From positions 1 to 64,000 of the forward strand of contig NZ_JACYFG010000061.1 of the NCBI RefSeq assembly GCF_014803405.1: a stretch of DNA of 64,000 bases, in the 5' to 3' direction. This stretch comes from Pelagicoccus enzymogenes. GTDB taxonomy: Bacteria; Verrucomicrobiota; Verrucomicrobiia; Opitutales; Opitutaceae. The position numbers were made by a program, and so were the translations under genes. The notes under the pieces are model-generated. The model was not told the DNA's origin, did not search any database, and saw nothing but the letters and a program-made list of their open reading frames with translations. This document shows, in pieces, positions 6,501 through 13,123 of this stretch. Every line of letters begins with the position of its first letter. The first letter of the stretch is position 1.

Positions 6501-9389
6501 CCGCAACAACCCGATCACCTCCTCGCCGCCGAAGCCTCAACTCCCTACAACACACCCCTTAGTGACGCTTCGTGCCCTTCGTGGGCCAAAAACAACACAA
6601 CCCCATCCACCACCGCACTCACCGTCACCGGTGCCCGAGAACACAACCTGCGCAATATCTCCGTATCCATTCCCCACTACGAATTCACAGTGGTCACCGG
6701 AGCCTCCGGATCCGGCAAGTCCACCCTCGCCTTCGACATCGTCTTCGGCGAAGGGCAGCGCCGTTTCATGGAATCCATGTCGCCCTACGCCCGCCAGTTC
6801 GTCGAGCAACTCCCCCGCCCCGACCTCGACCAACTCACCGGCATCCAGCCCACCGTCGCCATCGAGCAGCGCGTCACCCGCGGCTCCCGCAAGTCCACCG
6901 TTGCCACCATCACCGAAGTCGCCCAGTACCTGCGACTCCTCTACTCCCGCCTCGGCATCCCGCACAACCCCGATTCCGGCAATCCACTCATCGCCCAAAG
7001 CGAGACCGAAATCCAAAGCCGTCTCCAAAAAATCCTTACATCTCCAGAGGCAAAGAAAGCCAAGCATCTTTACCTGCTCGCGCCCCTCATCCGCAACCGC
7101 AAAGGCCACCACCAGCCCATCGCCAACTGGATCGCCGACCACGGCTACGAGATGATGCGCGTCGACGGAAAGCTGATCTTCACCGACGACTTCAAGAAGC
7201 TCGACCGCTACAAAGAGCACAACATCGAAGTCGTCATCGCCGACCTCAAAGGCGAAGTAAACAAAGGTGGGACGGCCGCTCCGCGGGCGTCAATCACTCG
7301 CCACCTCAAAGAAGCCCTCCAACGCGGCAAAGGCACAGCCCTGGTAATTCCCCAAGGTGGGACGGCTTCTCCGAAGACGTCTAAACAAGGCATCCAATAC
7401 CTCTCCACCTCCCGCATGGACCCCGAGACCGGCGAGGCCCTCGCCGAGCTCGACCCCAAGGACTTCTCCTTCAATTCCCACAAAGGCTGGTGCCCCGCCT
7501 GCCGCGGACACGGCCGGATCTACCCCTGGATGCGCGAACGCCTCGAAGACGACGAAGAGCTCGCCAAAGCCATCGGCGCCGACGACTCCGGCGATGACGA
7601 CGACTCCCAAGCCATCATCTGTCCGGAATGCGACGGCGAACGCCTCAACCGCACTAGCCGCCACGTCTACCTGTATCTAAAAAACGGCGACACGATTTCC
7701 CTGCCCAAGCTGCTCGCCCAAGATCCCAAGCAACTCCTCTCCACCCTCAAGAAGCTCAAGCTCGACAAGCGCGGCCAAATAATCGCCCGCGACATCGTCG
7801 CTCAGATCCACGAACGTCTCCAGTTTTTGGATAAGGTCGGCCTCGAATACCTCAGCCTCGACCGTCCCACCCAAACCCTCTCCGGAGGCGAAGCCCAACG
7901 CATCCGTCTCGCCGCCCAGCTCGGCTCCAACCTCGCAGGCGTGCTCTACGTGCTCGACGAACCCAGTATCGGCCTGCACGCCCGCGACGGCGACCGTCTC
8001 ATCGAGACGCTCAAAAACCTCAAAGGCAAAGGAAACACCCTCCTCGTGGTCGAACACGACGACACCACCATGGAGCAAGCCGACCACATCATCGACCTCG
8101 GTCCCGGCGCCGGCATCCACGGCGGCGAAGTCATCGCCCAAGGCACCGTCGCCCAACTCAAGAAAAACAAAAATTCCCTAACCGGCCGCTACCTAAAAAC
8201 CGGCATCCCCCACCCACTAAACGGCAAATACCGCCCCCTCCCCAAAGGTGGCGCGGCCGCTCCGCGGGCGCAAAAAGGTGGAGCGGCTTCTCCGAAGACG
8301 CCCAAGAAGAGTTCCGAAGCAAGCTACCTCTCCCTCACCAACGTCACCTTCCGCAACCTCAAGAAACAATCCGTCCGCATCCCGCACAACCGGCTGACAA
8401 TGCTTTGCGGAGCCTCCGGCGCCGGCAAGTCATCGCTCGTCCGCGACCTCCTGGCCCCCGCCACAGCCTACGCCATCAAGGCTAAAAAAGACGCCATCAC
8501 CGGTGCCGACTTCGCCAAAAACGGCCCCAGCATCGAAGGCAACGAAGGTGTCACCCTCTTCGACTCCCTCAGCGGCGCCAACGGCTTCCGCAGCGTCATC
8601 GAAGTGGACCAAAGCCCCATCGGAAAAACGCCCCGCTCCACGCCCGCCACCTACCTCGGCGTATTCGATATCATAAGACAATTCTTCGCCAGCTTGCCCG
8701 AGTCCAAGATGCGTGGATACAAGCCCGGACGCTTCTCCTTCAACACCGCCCACGGCCGGTGTGACACCTGTTCCGGAGCCGGTCGCGTGAAGCTCGAGAT
8801 GAGCTTCATGCCCGACACCTACGTCACCTGCGAAGACTGCGGCGGCTCGCGCTACGGCCCCGAGCTGCTCGACCTGCATTGGAAAGGCAAGAACATCGCC
8901 GACGTGCTCGCCATGGGATTCGAAGAAGCAGCCGAATTCTTCAGCTTCCACAGCCAACTCGGCGAGATCATGCAACTCATGGTCGAGACCGGCCTCGGCT
9001 ACCTCACCCTCGGCCAAAGCAGCCCCACGCTCAGCGGCGGCGAAGCCCAGCGCCTCAAGCTCGTTACCGAGCTCGCCAAAGGCCTGCAAAGCTACACCGA
9101 GCGCAGCCGCGGTATCCAAAGAACCAATCTCTACATCCTCGAAGAGCCCACTATCGGCCTACACCTCAGCGACTGCGAAAAGTTGATTCGACTCCTGCAC
9201 AAACTCGTCGACCAAGGCCACACCGTGGTGGTCATCGAACACCATCGAGACCTCATCGCGGAAGCCGACTACGTCGTAGAAGTCGGTCCCGGCGGCGGCC
9301 CCAAAGGCGGCAAGATCCTCTACCAAGGCAACCTCGCCGGCCTCAAAAAATCCAAACGCAGCATCACCGCTCCGTATCTCAAGAAGTAG
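3543..9389 (+). CDS. uvrA: Tandem (double-length) UvrA, excinuclease ABC subunit A
   Basis: 1948 residues: two complete UvrA units fused head to tail, as known from Chlamydia and other PVC bacteria. UvrA finds helix-distorting DNA lesions and loads UvrB. Four Walker A motifs are visible (GLSGAGKSS near 40, GVSGSGKST near 668, GASGSGKST near 1057, GASGAGKSS near 1622), as are four LSGGE signatures and four Cys-x2-Cys zinc modules (CPKCRG/CPDCDG, CEPCKG/CPHCNG, CPACRG/CPECDG, CDTCSG/CEDCGG). All key motifs look intact. The start is GTG 3543 (GTG 3552 is possible). The gene contains about ten short in-frame insertions matching dispersed palindromic repeats, listed separately, in linkers and loops. 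The stop codon lies inside another repeat (9386-9409). Confidence 0.93.
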   Translation: MTSVVQNNTKPDSIRLRGVRQNNLKNIDVDIPLGKFIAVTGLSGAGKSSLVFDTLHAEGQRRYVETFSAYTRQFLDLLEKPDLDSAENVRPSIAIEQKNTIKTSRSTVGTMTELTDFFKVWFSHVAALYDPQTGAPIHDDNPQSIWQKAKESYPNRSLIVAFEVKKPEKLSWREILKNVKAQGYSRIFVQEKPSDAPSLQRIEDLSASSCTSWAENTRIHVVQDRIQIADTHKSRFLEAAETALEFGQGQLLLLEKDGSILARHSRGLHSPATGKTYRPASPPLFSFNSPIGACPKCRGFGRVIEIDYRLAIPDAKKSIAEGLIKPFEGQVYGESKNDLVRACKRLKISTTKPFNKLTQRQQDIVIFGEPAYQKLPAGSDSNGLWYGVKGFFDWLERNTYKMHVRIFLSRFRAYVKCPDCDGTRLQPESLCWKWNGYRLPDLYEIPVSDLQALIEKSVGSDLASRLDSNHQADIASASILSRLRYLNHVGLGYLTLNRPARTLSGGEVERVNLTSCLGASLVDTLFVLDEPSVGLHARDIDRLIQIVRSLTDSGNTVVLVEHDDAMIRAADHVIEIGPEPGANGGHLVFQGSQQELLKSKESITGQYLSGSQQIPVPTTTRFVGSDLASRFNRTSSKEGPSLHIASASKHNIKDLTLSIPLQRFVCLSGVSGSGKSTLLNAVLYQNLIAQRGLLAEDPAAIASINSDIDFEEITLVDQSPVSRTPRSNPIVFVEAWDEIRKLYGKLQASVENGYTASSFSFNAGDGRCEPCKGLGYEKIEMQFLSDVYVPCPHCNGKRFKNELLEIKHEGHSISDLLELTIAQVVEIFAEYPKIHDKLAALEQVGLGYLKSGQPLNTLSGGESQRLKLVKYLQGRAGRPGTPRQPDQTGSLILLDEPTTGLHKHDVRRLLAVLQQIVDSGHSLIVIEHNIDVLKSADWIIEMGPDAGAKGGQVVFQGTPEACSKSTTETAKYLAPEFGSRAAARGTPQQPDHLLAAEASTPYNTPLSDASCPSWAKNNTTPSTTALTVTGAREHNLRNISVSIPHYEFTVVTGASGSGKSTLAFDIVFGEGQRRFMESMSPYARQFVEQLPRPDLDQLTGIQPTVAIEQRVTRGSRKSTVATITEVAQYLRLLYSRLGIPHNPDSGNPLIAQSETEIQSRLQKILTSPEAKKAKHLYLLAPLIRNRKGHHQPIANWIADHGYEMMRVDGKLIFTDDFKKLDRYKEHNIEVVIADLKGEVNKGGTAAPRASITRHLKEALQRGKGTALVIPQGGTASPKTSKQGIQYLSTSRMDPETGEALAELDPKDFSFNSHKGWCPACRGHGRIYPWMRERLEDDEELAKAIGADDSGDDDDSQAIICPECDGERLNRTSRHVYLYLKNGDTISLPKLLAQDPKQLLSTLKKLKLDKRGQIIARDIVAQIHERLQFLDKVGLEYLSLDRPTQTLSGGEAQRIRLAAQLGSNLAGVLYVLDEPSIGLHARDGDRLIETLKNLKGKGNTLLVVEHDDTTMEQADHIIDLGPGAGIHGGEVIAQGTVAQLKKNKNSLTGRYLKTGIPHPLNGKYRPLPKGGAAAPRAQKGGAASPKTPKKSSEASYLSLTNVTFRNLKKQSVRIPHNRLTMLCGASGAGKSSLVRDLLAPATAYAIKAKKDAITGADFAKNGPSIEGNEGVTLFDSLSGANGFRSVIEVDQSPIGKTPRSTPATYLGVFDIIRQFFASLPESKMRGYKPGRFSFNTAHGRCDTCSGAGRVKLEMSFMPDTYVTCEDCGGSRYGPELLDLHWKGKNIADVLAMGFEEAAEFFSFHSQLGEIMQLMVETGLGYLTLGQSSPTLSGGEAQRLKLVTELAKGLQSYTERSRGIQRTNLYILEEPTIGLHLSDCEKLIRLLHKLVDQGHTVVVIEHHRDLIAEADYVVEVGPGGGPKGGKILYQGNLAGLKKSKRSITAPYLKK
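4155..4190 (+). repeat. In-frame repeat family D in uvrA, copy 1
   Basis: CTTAGTG.CTCTTCGTG.ACTTCGTGGGCAGAAAA pattern, read as LSASSCTSWAEN (near residues 205-216). The second copy at 6558-6592 is read as LSDASCPSWAKN, so the same strand and phase are used. The inserted residues are not part of any UvrA motif. Confidence 0.7.
4914..4939 (+). repeat. In-frame repeat family A in uvrA, copy 1
   Basis: GTAGGAAGCGACCTCGCGTC then GCGATT, read as VGSDLASR (near residues 458-465). It is nearly identical to the intergenic inverted pair at 51360-51422. Confidence 0.8.
5409..5434 (+). repeat. In-frame repeat family A in uvrA, copy 2
   Basis: GTAGGAAGCGACCTTGCGTC then GCGATT, read as VGSDLASR (near residues 623-630), in the linker between the first and second ATPase halves. 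Confidence 0.8.
6162..6201 (+). repeat. In-frame repeat family C in uvrA, copy 1
   Basis: GGTAGGGCGGGCCGTCCCGG followed by CACGCCGCGACAACCCGATC, read as GRAGRPGTPRQPD (near residues 874-886). It lies between the LSGGE signature and the Walker B strand ILLDEP of the second ATPase, a loop that varies in length in UvrA. Confidence 0.68.
6478..6516 (+). repeat. In-frame repeat family C in uvrA, copy 2
   Basis: GTAGGGCTGCCGCTCGAGGC then ACGCCGCAACAACCCGATC, read as SRAAARGTPQQPD (near 979-991) in the linker joining the two UvrA units. It shares the ACGCCGCRACAACCCGATC half with copy 1. Confidence 0.68.
6558..6592 (+). repeat. In-frame repeat family D in uvrA, copy 2
   Basis: CTTAGTGACGCTTCGTGCCC then TTCGTGGGCCAAAA, read as LSDASCPSWAKN (near residues 1006-1017), also in the linker joining the two UvrA units. 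Confidence 0.7.
7266..7289 (+). repeat. In-frame repeat family B in uvrA, copy 1
   Basis: GGTGGGACGGCCGCTCCGCG plus GGCG, read as GGTAAPRA (near residues 1242-1249) in the UvrB-interaction/insertion region of the second UvrA unit. Confidence 0.75.
7356..7379 (+). repeat. In-frame repeat family B variant in uvrA, copy 2
   Basis: GGTGGGACGGCTTCTCCGAA plus GACG, read as GGTASPKT (near residues 1272-1279), 66 bases after copy 1 and in the same phase. Confidence 0.72.
8247..8300 (+). repeat. Two adjacent in-frame family B repeats in uvrA
   Basis: Copy 3 (8247-8270, GGTGGCGCGGCCGCTCCGCG plus GGCG) and variant copy 4 (8277-8300, GGTGGAGCGGCTTCTCCGAA plus GACG) are read as GGAAAPRA and GGAASPKT (near residues 1569-1586). 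They form the linker before the last ATPase half. Confidence 0.78.
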
Positions 9390-9409
9390 GAGCGACCTTG
9401 GTCGCGATC
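9386..9409 (+). repeat. Palindromic repeat family E overlapping the uvrA stop codon
   Basis: GTAGGAGCGACCTTGGTCGC plus GATC. The TAG in its first four bases is the uvrA stop codon (9387-9389). A second copy is at 38255-38276. A separate imperfect hairpin GCTAAAGC...GCTTTAGC follows at about 9506-9531. Confidence 0.7.
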
Positions 9410-9571
9410 ACTGTCCCTAGATCCTCAACCAACTCATATCGCGCCCATTCGAGAGGGTACGGGTCAGGCGATTGCCACCATCAATTCCACCGAGGAAACG
9501 CTGGCTAAAGCTCAGCGCTACGCTTTAGCCCAACCGGGTTACGAAAGGGCTACAGTCCCAAGGTCAGCCAC

Positions 9572-10264
9572 TCAAAAGACCTTCCGCCGCTTCGATGGGT
9601 TGTATCGACTTTCCTCGGACGTCCTCTTCGACCGCGGCACGAAATCCGGGCGGCGATTCGCTTGCTCGCACTTCAACTGAAACGCCTGCATCTCCATAAA
9701 GAGATCGAGCATCTGCTGCTGATCCCTGTATTCGTCCAAGCCACTCCGTTCCAGGGCTAGCAGCAGCTCGTGAGCTGCCTCCAGCGTCGACAAGCAGCCC
9801 GCCTCCGGCTGGCGTTTGATTACGTAACGACTGGGAGCCGCATTGGAAAACATAACCTTGGGCAAGCCCTGCAAACACTCGCTGAAGCGCAACATGCCCC
9901 GCGCCAGCCGCCAAGTAGCATCCAACAAAAACACCACCAATCGCCGCTCCCCCAATTCCTCGGCGCGCAGCTCGCCCTTCGACAGATCACGGGCCTCCTT
10001 GCCCGGGTAAAGCAACACCGGAAAATTCGCAGGGTCCTCGATCAATGCCCGCACCGCTCTGTGGCGATCGAAGTCTTCGCCCACATGCAACTCGCTATCG
10101 GCAAGGCAGAGGTGAGTCAGACGCCCCGTATTCAGTTTTATGTGACGATGCTCGTAAGGGTGCATCAGGATCACGAATTTCGTGCGCGTCGGCATGGGCG
10201 TCACCTTTCCGCACCAGCACAGTTGCTGAGGCCTGTTGCACTGGTAGCACATCGCTCGTCCCAT
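9572..10264 (-). CDS. DTW-domain tRNA-uridine aminocarboxypropyltransferase-like protein
   Basis: 230 residues. The DTW family (TapT/TuaA, YfiP in E. coli) transfers the aminocarboxypropyl group of SAM to uridine in tRNA (acp3U). Visible: an N-terminal zinc-binding cluster CYQCNRPQQLCWC (near 6-18), the MHPYEHRHIKLNTGRL block (near 34-49) typical of the family, and the name-giving motif as FLLDATW (near 111-117). The last 30 residues are basic and variable. It is convergent with uvrA and not obviously in an operon. The family assignment is firm; the tRNA position modified is not visible. Confidence 0.85.
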   Translation of the reverse strand: MGRAMCYQCNRPQQLCWCGKVTPMPTRTKFVILMHPYEHRHIKLNTGRLTHLCLADSELHVGEDFDRHRAVRALIEDPANFPVLLYPGKEARDLSKGELRAEELGERRLVVFLLDATWRLARGMLRFSECLQGLPKVMFSNAAPSRYVIKRQPEAGCLSTLEAAHELLLALERSGLDEYRDQQQMLDLFMEMQAFQLKCEQANRRPDFVPRSKRTSEESRYNPSKRRKVF

Positions 10265-10317
10265 GACAGTTCAGCCTTTTCCGCTTCGATTTGCCCTCGC
10301 CGACCGGCCGGATCCAC

Positions 10318-11493
10318 TCACCATCCCTCTTTCAAGCGAGCGCGAAGCTCCTCTATTATAGAGTCAGCTTCCTTTGCGATATCGATGACTTCCACTGCCA
10401 CCACGCCAATCGATCCAAAGTCGATGAGCTGCTGCTCCCGGCAAGACTCCAAGGCGGTCAGAGCATCATCCAGATAGACTCTCGCCCGCTTCAATCGTGC
10501 GATGATCATAGCGCAATTATCTAAACAGGGCGGCCAATCCACATCATCGAGGGCTCCAGAAAGCTTCACGCCCGCCTTGGCTACGGATTCCACCAGATAG
10601 GCAGCCGGATGCTCTTCGTGAGCTCCATCGGGCACCCATTGCCCCTCGCGTTTAGCCTTGAACAGTTGCAAAGTCAGCTCCCGGGCCCGCTCCGACAAGG
10701 CATGCTCCTCGACGCCAAAGACCTCCATGTTCAAGCTCAGCTCCTCCTCCCCAACATCCATAGCCTCTTCCATCCACTCGATATTGGGCTCTTTGGTTTC
10801 GCCGCTAAGGCGCTCGATCTCCTCCTTTATGATCCGATCGTAATCGCAATCGATGCTTTCCCGCTCTAGTCGAGCGTTGATACGGTCCGTCAAAATATCG
10901 TTCCGGTGCAGCATACGGTCGGCCTCCTCCTCGCTCATTGGAGAAGCGTCCCAATCATTGTCCTCTTCTCCTTCCGCCGATTCAACCGCGTCGGCCAAGG
11001 TATCCATAAACCCCACCATCGCTTGCTCGTTAGCCAAACGCTGGCTCTCCTCCTCCTTTTCCGACATCTCCCAAGCCACTTCGCCGACGATGTTCAACTG
11101 AAAATTCGCCGACTCGATCACCACCCGGCCGTTCAGCACGCTGAACCACTCGAGATACAACGAATTCCCCCAATGCCACGGGAACGGCTTCTTCGCCGCG
11201 TAGTACTCGCCGATCTCCTCCATGGGAACGTCAGGCACCTTCACTTTCCGCGAAGCGGTTATATCGCCCACCTTCCCCTTCTGTTCCGCTTTCAGCGCTT
11301 GGTGAACCGCGCCTTTCGGCTCCGGGTTGACGAACTCCAGCTTCCGCCCCGCCAGGTCCCGCCAACAATTCCCCGCCAAATCGAGCACGACCGGATCGCT
11401 CCAGCCCACCAGCCAGATCCGTCCCACGACGCGGCCACGTTCACAGTTGTCGATTTCGCCTCGGATTACCTGTTCGTCGATTCGCAATGCCAT
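10318..11493 (-). CDS. Unrecognised protein, intact copy of the gene duplicated at 18.3 kb
   Basis: 391 residues if started at the ATG at 11493; an upstream in-frame extension looks non-coding. I do not recognise the family. The N-terminal 60 residues are beta-rich with a conserved-looking GRIWLVGWSDPVVLDLAG block. The middle is acidic (Asp/Glu-rich near 190-270) and the C-terminal 125 residues are helical with RLKRARVYLDDALTALESC. No signal peptide or membrane segment. The C-terminal third is about two-thirds identical to the broken copy at 18325-18760, in the same orientation on the far side of the ubiquitin-like operon. It is divergent from that operon across a 385-base gap. Confidence 0.6.
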   Translation of the reverse strand: MALRIDEQVIRGEIDNCERGRVVGRIWLVGWSDPVVLDLAGNCWRDLAGRKLEFVNPEPKGAVHQALKAEQKGKVGDITASRKVKVPDVPMEEIGEYYAAKKPFPWHWGNSLYLEWFSVLNGRVVIESANFQLNIVGEVAWEMSEKEEESQRLANEQAMVGFMDTLADAVESAEGEEDNDWDASPMSEEEADRMLHRNDILTDRINARLERESIDCDYDRIIKEEIERLSGETKEPNIEWMEEAMDVGEEELSLNMEVFGVEEHALSERARELTLQLFKAKREGQWVPDGAHEEHPAAYLVESVAKAGVKLSGALDDVDWPPCLDNCAMIIARLKRARVYLDDALTALESCREQQLIDFGSIGVVAVEVIDIAKEADSIIEELRARLKEGW

Positions 11494-11878
11494 GCCCCAT
11501 GAAAGGACAGACCCGACCCCAGTGGCCAGAACGCAATGGCCGTTAACAAAAAAACAAGTAAGGGGCAAAGATCACGGTCATCCCACCACTTCCCATTCAT
11601 CTGCTCACAATACGGAGCCCCATAACCTTCGCTCACGGTAGCGAGCGAAGCCACTGCTCGCCCGACCGACCTGACGTATCCACTATTAAAACACGCGATC
11701 CGGCAGGGTACCTTGTTCCGATTTATCGATACGAAGCGGTTTTCCGCAAAGGCGCCAAACCACAATTTCGAACTAACTAGGCACTTATAAAAACGCGCGA
11801 ATCCAAGATTGACCAAGATGCGCACCTCACTTACGTATTCTCCCTCCTCTATTGTAAGTTTCTCGCCCTCCTCAACCT
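11494..11878. promoter_or_regulatory. Divergent intergenic region upstream of the ubiquitin-like operon
   Basis: 385 bases without a credible gene, between the unrecognised gene (minus) and the first gene of the nine-gene operon (plus), so it must hold promoters for both directions. A 6-bp inverted repeat ACTTAC (11829-11834) / GTAAGT (11854-11859) sits just upstream of the first start codon and could be an operator. I see no convincing -35/-10 pair. Confidence 0.35.
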
Positions 11879-12280
11879 ATGAACTGCGTAAACCACCCTG
11901 AAACGCCGTCCGATGCTCGCTGCACCGGTTGCCAAGAACCCTTCTGCCAAGACTGCCTCGTTGAAATCAACGGCGAGAAGTATTGCGGATCCTGTAAAGT
12001 CATGGCCGTCGACAGCCAGGCTCCCGTCAATCTAGACCAAGAAGAAACGATACCGAACAAACAAGCTGGTGAAGCCCTCATAATGGCCATCATCGGCATT
12101 TTCTGCTTCGGTTTCATCCTCGGCCCCATCGCGATCTACAAGGCATCGAAAGCGAAGAAGGAGATGGACGAGGATCCAAGGCAGTCCGGTCGCGGCAAAG
12201 CGACAGCCGCCCAGGTCATCGGCTGTATCATCATCCTCCTGAATGTCATCTCAATCCTTTCGGTAGTCGCCGGCGTTTAA
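11879..12280 (+). CDS. B-box-like zinc-finger membrane protein 1
   Basis: 133 residues. Residues 3-39 carry eight Cys/His ligands (C3, H6, C15, C18, C23, C26, C36, C39) in the order of a B-box-type treble-clef finger. Two membrane segments follow (near 62-83 and 107-132) with a basic loop between, resembling DUF4190-type proteins. First gene of the ubiquitin-like operon; 2 bases separate it from the next gene, which has the same architecture. B-box fingers bind proteins, and in eukaryotes they accompany RING ligases. Here a role in recruiting the ligation machinery to the membrane is an inference. Confidence 0.78.
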   Translation: MNCVNHPETPSDARCTGCQEPFCQDCLVEINGEKYCGSCKVMAVDSQAPVNLDQEETIPNKQAGEALIMAIIGIFCFGFILGPIAIYKASKAKKEMDEDPRQSGRGKATAAQVIGCIIILLNVISILSVVAGV

Positions 12281-12282
12281 CG

Positions 12283-12813
12283 ATGAGTGAAGCCAGCAAA
12301 TCCCCAGAGGTGCAGCCACTCACGCCAAGCCCGGAGCTAGAGGGGAATCCAGTGCTCGCCTGCCGTTCCCACCCCAGCGTCAAGGCGGAGGCGGCCTGCA
12401 AGCATTGCGACGCGCCCATCTGCAACACATGCGCCTTCACCTATCCGAATGGCCTTGTGCTCTGTCCGAGCTGCGCCTCAGCGAAGCCGGAAGTGATGAC
12501 CCCCAAAAGGATCCAAGGCAGACGGATGTCCTACATCATGGCCTGGATCGCCACTTTCTTTTTCATCGTCATATTCGGCGGATACACGGCACCCCTGTTC
12601 GATACGATGACTGAAGACGAGTACGAGACCCTCGCCGGGTTCCTGATCATATTCCTCGTTCTCGCGCCCGCAGTCGCTGGACTTTCCTTCGGAATCGGTT
12701 CGCTCAACAAACGGAGAGGGAATCCAGTTTCAATCCTAGTGCCACCCATTTGGAACGGCATCCTCATCGGCATGTTCGTTCTCCTTACGATCATCGGTCT
12801 TTTCGCATACTGA
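12283..12813 (+). CDS. B-box-like zinc-finger membrane protein 2
   Basis: 176 residues. A 25-residue acidic, proline-containing leader is followed by a second B-box-like finger (C27, H30, C39, C42, C47, C50, C60, C63) and three hydrophobic segments (near 83-102, 115-137, 152-175). It looks like a diverged paralogue of the preceding gene. The finger should face the cytoplasm, where the E1, E2 and ubiquitin-like protein are expected. It ends 19 bases before the ubiquitin-like gene. Confidence 0.76.
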   Translation: MSEASKSPEVQPLTPSPELEGNPVLACRSHPSVKAEAACKHCDAPICNTCAFTYPNGLVLCPSCASAKPEVMTPKRIQGRRMSYIMAWIATFFFIVIFGGYTAPLFDTMTEDEYETLAGFLIIFLVLAPAVAGLSFGIGSLNKRRGNPVSILVPPIWNGILIGMFVLLTIIGLFAY

Positions 12814-12832
12814 AATACCTCCATTCCCCGCC

Positions 12833-13123
12833 ATGCTCTCATTATCCATTACCGATGTATCCGGCAGTAGAAGAAATACGGTAGAAGCGCCCGAAGATGT
12901 GCCGGTGAGTCGCATCATCGCCGTTCTCGTGCAGAAGCTCAGCCTTCCCATCAACAGTCCAGACGGCCAAATCATGAGCTACAAGCTCCACCATCGGTCC
13001 TCAGGACGCCAGCTGCTTGACGACCAGACATTGTCCGATGCAGGCGTGCTGGACAGCGACGAGCTGCGACTTCAGCCCGAGATCACTGCGGGAGCCCGCC
13101 TACCGCATGCAGTCCAACGATAG
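12833..13123 (+). CDS. Ubiquitin-like protein of the YukD/EsaB type
   Basis: 96 residues. The pattern of a beta-grasp fold is visible: strand LSLSITDVSG, strand NTVEAPEDVP, helix VSRIIAVLVQKLSLP (near 25-39), strand IMSYKLHHRSSG, then LLDDQTLSDAGVLDSDELRLQPE. This closely follows YukD-like ubiquitin homologues. The C-terminus is not Gly-Gly: a single Gly in ITAG is followed by nine residues, ARLPHAVQR. The E1 gene begins inside its 3' end (17-base overlap, different frame). Being encoded just before an E1, it is the probable substrate of that E1. A WXG100/type VII role is unlikely because no such genes are near. Confidence 0.82.
   Translation: MLSLSITDVSGSRRNTVEAPEDVPVSRIIAVLVQKLSLPINSPDGQIMSYKLHHRSSGRQLLDDQTLSDAGVLDSDELRLQPEITAGARLPHAVQR

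Noticed and set aside
4914-8300. CRISPR array in uvrA
   Set aside because: The repeats belong to four families with irregular spacing and lie inside conserved coding sequence; spacers are UvrA codons and no cas gene is present.
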